This document shows, piece by piece, positions 33,946-43,600 of a stretch of DNA of 64,000 bases (positions are counted from its first letter, which is position 1; each line of letters opens with the position of its first letter). The position numbers and the translations under genes are program-made. The DNA is from Ornithodoros turicata. Lineage: Eukaryota; Arthropoda; Arachnida; Ixodida; Argasidae. A model generated the notes under the pieces. The model ran no database searches. It was not told the origin of the DNA and saw only the letters and a program-made list of their open reading frames with translations. The stretch covers positions 77,871,807 to 77,935,806 of the forward strand of contig NC_088204.1 in NCBI RefSeq assembly GCF_037126465.1, read 5' to 3'.

Positions 33946-35091
33946 GTTCTTGATTATACTTTTGCCTTTGAAGGTTGGCCACACTGTATCATTTTATCCT
34001 CTGAGCATTATGTCTTCCAGTGGACTGTGGGCCTATTTGTGGGTGATAGCGGGTACTATATCATTTTGTACTGGATACGAGAATAATGATCGAGGCCGCG
34101 TCGAGGCCGACCCATTCATTCAGAAGTGCGTCCTGAAAGGCGAACGAACCATTAATCGCAGCTCACCGTTTACTAGTTCACTCCGCCCGCCATGTTCTTT
34201 CACGAACTGTAGAAGCCGACTCATTCATTCCGAACTGGTTCTCAGTCACCGTTCACTCTTTCAGTCCACTCGCTAGTCGGCCGGTCCCTTCTCGGGCCAG
34301 CTGACCATCTGGATTCCACTACTACATATGCGCATGCGCGCAAGGCGACACAACATCTTGACGAAGCACACCATGGATGCCGACCATGGTGCCGCCGCGC
34401 GAAGTCAAGTGAAGAAACGTTTTGGTCGTTGGTGAATGAGTTCATTCAGTTCACACGAATGACTTGTTCAGCCTGAACGCATTATTCACGAACGACAGAT
34501 CACTTTTTCAGGCTTTCCCCAAGAACAGTAAAAAGCACGTCACACGACTGAACGTCTCTTAAATGGTTTTATTCACTCGTTTTTGTAAATAATTTTGTTT
34601 CTTTATTTGTTAGAGACTCTTATGGGATACCGGAAAACTCTATGTCACAATACGGCTCCTTCAGTCATGTGACGGTGGTTCGCGCTAAGCTTGGGTGGCC
34701 TGGGTTGAGCATCCCGTAACGTGGAGTGCGGTTAGCCTTTGTCTTGGCAAGACACACTGGAAGGAGTTGTACGAGCCTCACTACCACAGGGCTGCCACAA
34801 TGATCACAATGATCAATCCTTGCAGCCATCCCCAAGTGGTCAGCTGTCGCAAACCCGCCATCGCGGCATGGTAGTTCTTTTACAGCGATGGCTGTAAACT
34901 GGAGGTATAAAGGGGGGGAGGGATTCTGGAGTCGGCGGAAGAGTGTCTGAAGCACGGTGGTAGGCTGAAGCATCCAGTAAAGCGCTTCCGCCCGCGCTTC
35001 ACAGAGGACGCCTCAGGCTCACGTTGGACAGAGCCGTTTATAGAGAGAGCTTGACGATTGGGAGGAGCCTAACTTGAAGCACTGAACTGAA
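33946..35091. other. intergenic DNA between units 1 and 2
   Basis: The duplicate ends near 34.06 kb. Beyond it come ATTCATTCA / GAATGA-rich degenerate repeats (34.1-34.5 kb) and, on the minus strand at 34665-34973, a broken frame with a C-x2-C motif that may belong to a retroelement. No host gene is visible. Confidence 0.5.
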
Positions 35092-35139
35092 GTGATTCCT
35101 CCCGTCAGGGTGAGACCTCACCCTGACGGGAGGAATCAC
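35092..35139. repeat. perfect 23-bp inverted repeat
   Basis: Two 23-base arms with a 2-base centre, starting GTGATTCCTCCC and ending GGGAGGAATCAC. It lies 50 bp before the hammerhead motif and may be part of the same element end. Confidence 0.85.
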
Positions 35140-35187
35140 GTGTTACGTGACCTTCTGACGCCATCCACTCAAACGTTGCCTGCCTGC

Positions 35188-35232
35188 GTACTGCTGATGA
35201 GGCCCAAGAAGGCCGAAACAGCTGTCCAGTAC
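35188..35232 (+). ncRNA. hammerhead ribozyme, Penelope-type
   Basis: All core parts are present in order. Stem I 5' strand GTACTG (35188-35193), core CTGATGA (35194-35200), stem II GGCC-CAAGAA-GGCC (35201-35214), core GAAA (35215-35218), a very short stem III around CAGCTG, cleavage triplet GTC (35224-35226), and stem I 3' strand CAGTAC (35227-35232), which pairs fully with the first strand. Short-stem-III hammerheads are known from Penelope-like retroelements, where dimer formation is thought to stabilise them. The unit 0/1 duplicate (from 9955) lacks it, so the element probably inserted with its right edge near 35262. Confidence 0.8.
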
Positions 35233-36018
35233 TGGCATGGCGATGTTTGAGTTACAGACATACACTGCTGCATGTTCATCAACAATATGAAACAAATTTC
35301 GGCGCCTCATACAGTTGTGCACCAGCAGTGCAATATGTGGTGCTACCCCAGGAAGCAGGAGTCTCGCTTGACACAATTGCCGTACATGTCCTCGCCAACG
35401 GGAGTTCGACATATTGTTGTGTTTTATTTCTCTTCGACGCTGACACGTGCTGCGGGAACGGCCTACAATTCTGTCCTCATTTTTCGAACGCTCGCGTTCG
35501 ACAGCAGGCAATCGCGGCACGTGATGCCCTATAGCACCCACCGTGTCCAGTAAATACCTTGTTCCACAGAGGTTACGCTGGGCTATCAGCAGCTCAGCGA
35601 TTGGCATATGTAGTGCTCTCCTTGGGTCACATGTTCATCACGCATCACAGCTCGTTGACATACGCGTTTCTCTTACAATTGATGAGCAGTGGTTTCCTCC
35701 CCGTTGTTTCAATACCTCCTGCAGCTGGACTCATAACTGCTCGTATATTTGTTGACGTAAACAGCGTGAAGCCCAACCCCAACGGCTCTTCTCGACTCCA
35801 CTCACGGGAATCGAGTCGATAATCCTTTAAATACTGTTGCACGTCATGTCTAAGAATTATTGGAATCCCTCAAATTTCCAGATTTGTCGAGACGGTGATG
35901 TTACGGCCTTTCAACCTTACTTTTTTTTTTTTCCTTCCTCCTACGTCTACTAGAATAAAGCTTCAGTGCTGGTTTGGGTCTTGTGTTGTAGGCCTCTTGG
36001 TTTGCCCTCTTATCTTAA

Positions 36019-36500
36019 AGGAGCATGGAAGTGACCCCCAAAATATTTTTTGTTTTTTCGCTGCGAAGTCTTCTGCAACGAATAAAATGAGCTCCTGCGA
36101 AAAAACGATGAGCGCAGGTAACCTACAGAGCGCGTGCAAGGCTCTGTTCCGCACACCTTACAAAAACCTCTCCACATCCAAAGAGAGCGCATCGGCGAAG
36201 CAGAAGACGTCGTGACGTATCACGGGCTCCGGCACGTGACCAGTGACGTCCAACGGGACAGCTCAGGCATGCGCGTGAGCCGAGAAGAAAACCAAAGAAA
36301 AAAGGCCGTGATCAGTTTCTACGTCACGCCGGGCTCGTGTCTCTCGTACGCGACTGCTTACTCTGACTGTCTTTTGTAAATGTTATTGCGCAGTGACAAT
36401 GCGCCGCAGAGCGAAAATAGTTTGCATGCTCACTCCTTGCAGACAGCTTCACAGATGAAGCAGGGTTTCGAGTCATGTTAAATGTTACTTCTATGCTCCT
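36019..36500. mobile_element. TTAA-flanked MITE (piggyBac-like target)
   Basis: TTAA at 36015-36018 and 36501-36504. Ends AGGAGCATGGAAGT and, inverted, AGGAGCATAGAAGT. No coding capacity. Other copies are at 18030-18203 (truncated) and 41330-42304 (interrupted). Confidence 0.75.
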
Positions 36501-36530
36501 TTAAGACCAGTGTCTGCGTCATGCTCACAC

Positions 36531-37273
36531 CAGACATGTACAAGATACTCAAAAATGTATTTAAGATAAGATAATAAATACTGAGGTTAGAATGTAATTA
36601 AGATAGAGTATAAATACATGAAAATTAAAGTAATTAAGATAGAGTACGAAATACTTCAAAAAGTATTTGAAATACAATTAAGATACTATTTATCCTTGAA
36701 CGCAAAAAGTCACCAGTCACTGGTCAATGCGGCATGTCGCCGCTATGTGACATGGATCACCTAAACCCCGCGTATTACGCAAGCCGTCCCTGTGTGATAG
36801 GAGTCATCTAAACACAAAGTCCCAAAAAGATGACAAAGGGACACCACATAACTCCACTAAGTATATGTGACCCAGAACAAAGCAAACTTCTAGCAGATCC
36901 CTGCTCGGCGAGGTGAGAATTCGGCGTTACCGCGTCAGGGCACACATAATAGAACCCTGACTCGCAAAGGATTAGTACACACGGGCTAAGATCTATGGAG
37001 ACTTCCACGAAAGGGCAATGTCCGGGTCAAGTCCGAAAAATTCAGGAAATTTCCACTGACCAAGCGAGATAAGGGAAAGACGACACACAGAAAGTTTGAG
37101 AGGGAGATCCAAAATATGTAATTAGAGTATTGAGTAGAAAATACCATAAAATGTATTTTAAATAGAGTACAAATACATAAAACAAAAAGTATTGAGTAGA
37201 GTACCAAAATACCGCAAATTGTATTTAAAATACCGTATTTTACTCCGTAATACTCCAAATACGTACAAGTCTG
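36531..37273. mobile_element. hAT-type element with 8-bp target duplication
   Basis: GCTCACAC is duplicated exactly at 36523-36530 and 37274-37281. Ends are CAGACATGTACAAGATACTC and the complement of CAGACTTGTACGTATTTGGA. Both ends carry arrays of GTATTT/AAATAC motifs. No transposase is visible. Confidence 0.8.
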
Positions 37274-38126
37274 GCTCACACTAGCTCTCTTGCATAGTCC
37301 ACATAGTCTTGCATAGTGCTGAACCATATTTCTTCCTCTGCAAATAACTACCCGTTCAATACGATGAGCCAATAACTACCCAACGCCAACAAAAGCAGAT
37401 GACATACACAATGGCAAGTGGGCCTTCCGAAGTTTTGTCGCATCTTCGATCACAGGTATAAGTAACCGTCTAGGAAGCGACCCTCTAGCTTACTTTAAGA
37501 GGTGCTGAACAACCTCTGAGGGATCACAAGGATACGTTCGTATTCGTGACTGCTTTGTGTAGCCGCTTGTTCCATCAGCTACTTGCCTCTTGCCATTATT
37601 GCCAAGATACAACGAAGCGAGTGTTCCTTCTTTTCGGTATGACAGAAAACACTGAAGCACAGACGAAGCGTTCAGGAGCTGGAACTAGTACGGGGGTAAG
37701 CTGGGACAAGTTTCCTCCTTCGAGAGCACGTAGAAACTTGTAGAAAATTCGTTGCTCGGGAATGGTGTACAACAGGAATATCTGGTTTTGCGTGGCAGGT
37801 GCTTCCAGGAGACAGAGCAAGCTTCCTCGAATTGGCCCTGCTCATCTTCTCCTGAGAGGAGGGGGTTTCGGTTTCGGATGATTTGCATAGCAATATCCGG
37901 CCATGGATATCACACAGCACGTCCTCGTTTCAGAATTTAAAGATACGGCTTCAAATAATGGATGCCCCAATTCAATCGCAACATTGCACAAACTCCTCTA
38001 ATACTCAAATCTTGTAAGTTGATTAATGAATTTAAGATAATTAATCATTTAGTAGCGACATATATCGATCTCAGAATCCAGATCTCCAGAGCTTGTAACC
38101 CACCTGCAAAAAGAAAATGCTTGCAT

Positions 38127-38242
38127 CCCAAGGAGCACAATATATTGCCCCAATATCGGTAATAGATGCCCAATATTTTCCCGATTGGACCAATATTGGA
38201 CCTCTATTACCGATATTGGGCCAAGATTTTGCGCTGCTTGGG
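38127..38242. mobile_element. foldback element with CCAATATTGG core
   Basis: Ends CCCAAGGAGC and GCGCTGCTTGGG with an interior of CCAATATCGG / CCGATATTGGGCC inverted repeats. AT flanks both sides. The matching spot upstream of unit 1 (about 12212) lacks it. Confidence 0.65.
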
Positions 38243-39749
38243 ATGCTGCTCTGATCGCTGTTTAAAGAAAAATAATCGCTGCTCGTTAAGTTTAGAGTAC
38301 ATGTTTATTCGCTTCTACTAATGCGAGTCCAATTATTAATGAAATTTAAATTGACTACAGAGCGCACCAAAGAAAGTTCGCCTAGTACATCCGCTAGTTC
38401 CGTCGTGACGAGACCCCCCTAGTAGAGAACTATGCTAACAACGATGAGCTCTTCAAGTCATAGGCATCACCGAGTCCTCCTCGCTGTCGCTAACATTACG
38501 TTCAATGCAATTATGTTGGCACCCACGCCAGGATCCCAAATAAGCGCCGGTGCATCTGCAGATAGCCGTAGCTGAAAACAGCTGCGAATCATTACCTAAC
38601 AATTCGCAATGTTTTGGCCCGGTCGATCAGCGACCAAATGTAACAGGGGCGACCAAATGTAACAGGGGCGACCAAATGTTACTGACATGTTATGCTGAGC
38701 AGTCTACCAGGTCCTCGGACGAGCGTTCTGCGCTAAATACTTGTGGGAAGCAGCAGAACCCTGACAAGTGTCTTTTACTTTTGAGGCGCGAATGGGGCTC
38801 CTACGCTCTACCCAATCGTAATCATTAAAATATGTTTGTTGTTGTTGTTGCTGTTAGTACAGGTTGGGACAAACGTTTACGGAACACGCGAGCGGCGTAC
38901 TTTTTCTTCGGTGCGACACCCTAGCGGCTGCAGGAAGCGGGTGAGTTGACTGTTTCGGAGGGGTGGAAGGGTACGCTGTTAGCGACACACAGCGGTAGCT
39001 TCCACTTCCCAAACAACCAGGCGATACCGGAACTACCGCTGTCTCTCTGGCATCGCACGCTTGCACCCCTCCGAAGCAGTGAACTCACCCGCTTCCGCCA
39101 GCCGCTAGGGTGTCGTACCGACGAAAAAATACGCCGCTCGCGTGTTCCGTAAACTTTTGTCCCAACCTGTACTACGCCTACTTGGGATCCAAAAAGGAAA
39201 CGGAAACGTTGGACAACTTGAGACCTATTTCATAGACAGTAGTCTGCGTTATGGTAACTGTATGTCTACGCAACAGTCGCTTTCATGTCTCGCTGTTGTC
39301 GAAAGCACCACACACATCGAGCCGATTACGACCAGTGATCGAATGATTTCTGACATAATGGTGGCTGCTGAAAGTTCCAACCTTTACCTCCTTTCTTTTG
39401 CCTAATCTATATCTAATCTAATCTAATACGACATAATGGCAACGATAAACCTGGCAAATCTCAAGCGACCTCTAGTCGTTCCCTGTGCTGTTCCAATAAA
39501 CCAGATGCCAGTGTAACACTGACCGTCTGTCTCCTGTTGCTTCGACATGTTTCAAGTGAAGCCACTCGTACTGTTCTTGCACACTGCCAAGCTATGAATG
39601 TTCCATCGGATGTCCCATCAAAGATCCTCACTTCGCTAGCCCACGTTCTTGTGCCACATGGAACTGTCCTTTTGGTCACGCAGAGCACGAGATTGAGCAA
39701 ACGAGGCCGGAGACCTGTGGAGTACCACCTCCAAAAGCTTCCTCAAAAG

Positions 39750-39909
39750 CAGGTGCGGATCTAGGGGTGGTGGTGGTCCAGGGGTCCGCCCCCCTCCTCA
39801 ATTCCAGTCTTGAACAAAGGGTTCAATAGACCAATCCCAGCATGCACCTGGCACTTGTCCATAGCGGACTCTCCCCCCCCCCCTCGGAAAAATCCTAGAT
39901 CCGCCCCTG
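39750..39909. mobile_element. hAT-type MITE with paralogous empty site
   Basis: Ends CAGGTGCGGATCTAGG and CCTAGATCCGCCCCTG. The 8-bp target duplication CTCAAAAG lies at 39742-39749 and 39910-39917. The duplicate upstream of unit 1 has one copy of CTCAAAAG at 13507-13514 and no insert. Confidence 0.9.
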
Positions 39910-40486
39910 CTCAAAAGCACGTATAGTCCGTGCTCAAACTATCGGGCTATTGCTTGGTTCATGGCGAAATCCAACCCACAAACGCTCTGCACTAAAAGCA
40001 CTCAGGACTAATGACTGTGAGGCGACTCAGTCCATTTCACCTCATTAAAAGCAGGCAGCAGCAATGGGGTTGGGTATCACCCCCTCTGTGGCGATAATCC
40101 CCCCCACACACACTCATTATCACTTTAATAAAGTTGTGGTTCTTTATTGTGCTATTAGTCTACCTTCTTTTTTTTTTCACACTTTGTGCCATTGATCTTA
40201 CTAGACCTTCAAAGAAGATCATGCAGGGCTAGAGGTAGGTAACTATGCGTGCTAATTCAGATCTACATTCCCAATTTCTTCGTCCCCGTATTTCTTTCCC
40301 CTAGTTGTTGCGAATTTGAACCCTCAAAAATTATTTTCGCTTTCCTTCCCTGTCTAAAGAGAGAGCGATACGCCATATGCCATTGACGAATCATTGTGCG
40401 CGTTGTATCAATGTGGGTGTTCGACCACGTTGTCGCTGGTTGCACGAAAGAGGGTCACAGGTGTCTTCGCTTTCCGCCCCCCCCCC

Positions 40487-40494
40487 TTTTAAGG
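40487..40494 (+). promoter_or_regulatory. TATA-like box of unit 2
   Basis: TTTTAAGG after a C-run, about 55 bases before the ATG, matching the unit 1 promoter layout. GTCACAGGTGT lies upstream at 40454-40464. Confidence 0.5.
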
Positions 40495-40546
40495 TACCGC
40501 GTAACCTTTCAATTCGTGAGCTGAACGACGAGAGACAGACATCGTT

Positions 40547-40688
40547 ATGGCGCTGCCCCTTCGCTACGTCATACTGCTAGTAGCAGTACTATGCGTACTA
40601 CTTCCCTTGGAAGTTGACGCAGCAAAGAAACCCAAGAAACCGAAGAAGACAAAGGCACCGAAAATGCCCAAGATAAAGAAGAGCAAAG
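40547..40688 (+). CDS. unit 2 exon 1: signal peptide and basic head
   Basis: 47 codons plus one base, ending AAAG|GTATCT (phase 1). The first 24 codons are nearly identical to unit 1 (MALPLRYVILLVAVLCVLLP, cleavage near VDA-A). The mature start is KKPKKPKKTKAPKMPKIKK. The PPGKSMMK repeats of unit 1 are absent. Confidence 0.85.
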
Positions 40689-43600
40689 GTATCTACACGT
40701 TTATTTTCTTCTGTGGTCAAGTCATACGATAATTATTTCCCAACACGCTTTTAGCTACGCGTGTCTCACAACTCAGATAAAACTTGTCGGTACCAGGAGA
40801 ACAGACTTGGGTCTAGTTGAGAAAGCATGAAGCAGCCCCATGAGCCGCGTTTACATATATACGACACAAGCGTATCGTATTCAGTTATCGAATCGAATCC
40901 GCTCATGTAAACGGGTCAATTCGTTAGGAGAGCGTATCGTATTCAATCCGCTAAACAGAGGTGGATCGAGACGGTGGATGCGCATTCAGATTGTGCATGT
41001 AAACATACGATGCGTATCGAGGGAAGAATAAAGGATTATGGTAAGCGGCGTTCGGCTGCGGGCTAGTTGCGTCGTCCGTTACTCCTAGTCGGGATGACTA
41101 CGAAATCTGCTCTGCAGCTGCAAGCCCTGCTGCTTCTGCCAGTGTAGACTAACCTACATATCCAAAACGGAGCGTGGCTAGGAACTCCCTAATATCACCC
41201 TTTGTCGTATCGTCTTCTCTCCGGTTTCGCTTGTGTCGCATTCATGCAAACGCGGCTATAGAGAAGACAATAACTACAGGTTTTCCCATCGTATTTAATC
41301 CTGATACCGTTGAATCTAATCCTCATGCCATGGAAGTGACCCCAAAAATATTTTTAGTTTTTTGCTGCAACGTCTTCTACAACAAATAAAATGAGCTGCT
41401 GCGAAAGAACGATGAGCGCAAGTAACCCAGAGAGCACGCGCAAGCAGGTCCCCCAAGGTCGCCATTTTCCCATGTATTTGTTCCTATCCCGATGCGTGCA
41501 ATGCCGGAGGCCGCCCTTAGATACCCCATTGTTACCAGACGTTGGCTTGCGTGGATTGTAGCGCGCTAAAGATCCAGTTGAAGCACAATCCAAGCCAGGC
41601 CAAGTCACCGAAGGAGAAATGGACGACTGCAGCGCCTGCGGCGCCTGGTACGACAGGTACGCTATGTGATGCACGCAGCCGTGCACTAGATCCTTCCGAT
41701 CGCTCAACACGTTTAAAAACGGGACCAAAAAGTGAAACACGACAAAGAAAGTTGTTATACGCGTTTTATTTGGACATATAAAGACTAGATTCATTCGCAG
41801 AAACAACAAAAACATTTTGCCGCTAAACTTAGCGCGCTGAAGTGATCCGGAACGGCAACAGTGGGGTATCTAGTGGCGGCCTTCTTCGTTGCACGCTTTT
41901 CCGAGGTGAGTTTGGGGGACCTGCGCGCAAGGCTCCGTTCCACACAGCTTTAAAGAACGCTCTCCACATCCGAAGAGCGCCGAAGCGAAGCCGAAGACGG
42001 AGTGACGTATCACGGGCTACGGCACGTGACCAGTGACGTCCAACGGCACAGCTGAAACATGTATAAGCGGCGCGCGAGCCGAGATGAAAAAAACAAAGAA
42101 AAAGGCGCAGAGTAGCTTCTACGTCACGCGGGGCTCGTGTCTCTCTCCCGCGGCTGCCGTTCTCCGACCGTCTTTTGTGAAGTGTATTGCGCAGTGACAT
42201 TACGCCGCAGATCGGAAATATTTTGCATGGCGACTCCTTGTGGACAGCTTCACAAATGAAGCGGGATTCCGAGTCATGTTAAGTGTCACTTCTATGCTCC
42301 TCTAATCCTTATGCCGCCACTTTTAATCCTTATGCCGTGGGATTTATCCTACTTCTGTTAAATTTAATCTTTGTGCTACCAGTTTTAATTTTTATGGCGT
42401 GGAATTTAATCCTAAATTCGCGGGTTACCTTTACATTACTCTGTTCACTACAATGCGATAGTATGGGACTCCCTGCATGATTTATGACCTGTTTTGACTA
42501 TTTCCTCCTTTAAGGCTATAAATTGACTTTTTGTGGATATCACTGCTCAATGCACTACTATGGGATAGTATGGCACTACCTGCATCATTTATGACCAGGT
42601 GTGACTATTTCCTTGTTTATGGCTATAAATTGACTTTTAATGACTATGCCTCCTCCATGCACTATGGGATGGGATGGGACTACCTGCACGATTTATGACC
42701 TGATGTGACTATTTCCTTGTTTATGGCTATAAATTGACTTTTTATGACTATGCCTCCACCATGCACTACTATGGGATGATATGGGACTACCTGCACGATT
42801 TATGACTTCATATGACTATTTCCTTGTTTACATGTATAAATTGACTTTTTGTGACTTTTACTGCTCTATGCACTACAATGGGATAGTATATATGGGACTA
42901 ACTGCATGATTTATGACCTGTTTTGACTATTTCCTTGTTTACGGCTATCAATTAAATTTTTATCACAGTGCCTACTCTATGCACTACTATGGGATGGTAT
43001 GGACTACCTGCATGGTTTGTGACCTGCTTTGACTATTTCCTTCTTTACAGCTATAATTTGACTTTTTATGACTAGGACTACTCTATGCGCCACTATGGTA
43101 GTATGGGACATAAATCGTAGTTCAATTAGTACTCATAGTCATAAAAAGTAGATTTATAGTTGTAAACAAGGAAATACTCATAACAGGTCATAAATCATGC
43201 AGGTAGTCCCATGCCACCCCATAGTAGTGCATAGAGTAGGCAGAGTCACAAAAAAAATCAATTTATAGCCTTAAACGAGGAAATAGTCATATCAGGCCAT
43301 AAATCATGCAATGCTCCCATGCCATCCCATGGTAGTGCAGTAAGCAGTGATAGTCACAAAAAAGCCAATTTATAGCCATAATCAACGAAATAGTCGTATC
43401 AAGTCATAAATCATGAAATAGTCCCATGCCATCCCATAGTAGTGCATTAAGCAGTGATAGTCACAAAAAGGCCAATTTATAGCCATAAACAATGAAATAG
43501 TCAAAACTGGTCATAAATCATGCAGGCAGTCCTACATTGTCACATTGTAGTGAAAAGAGTAATGAAAAGACTACTCGAGAATTTAGGATTAAATTCCACG

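Larger units (their letters stand above)
29200..34060 (+). repeat. segmental duplicate of 1-3.79 kb
   Basis: Matches run from the B4-B5 intron through exon B5, the last intron, the terminal exon and its 3' UTR. The exon-flanking intron bases differ at about one position in 20, while the exon's coding middle differs strongly. One-sided insertions (LINE 29657-30038, Tc1/mariner MITE 32773-33304) interrupt it. Confidence 0.85.

Noticed and set aside
13341..39764. Possible conserved ORF at 13341-13523 and 39537-39764
   Set aside because: Both copies are open and similar, but the similarity is the segmental duplication, the surrounding non-coding DNA is equally similar, and a minus-strand frame is open too.
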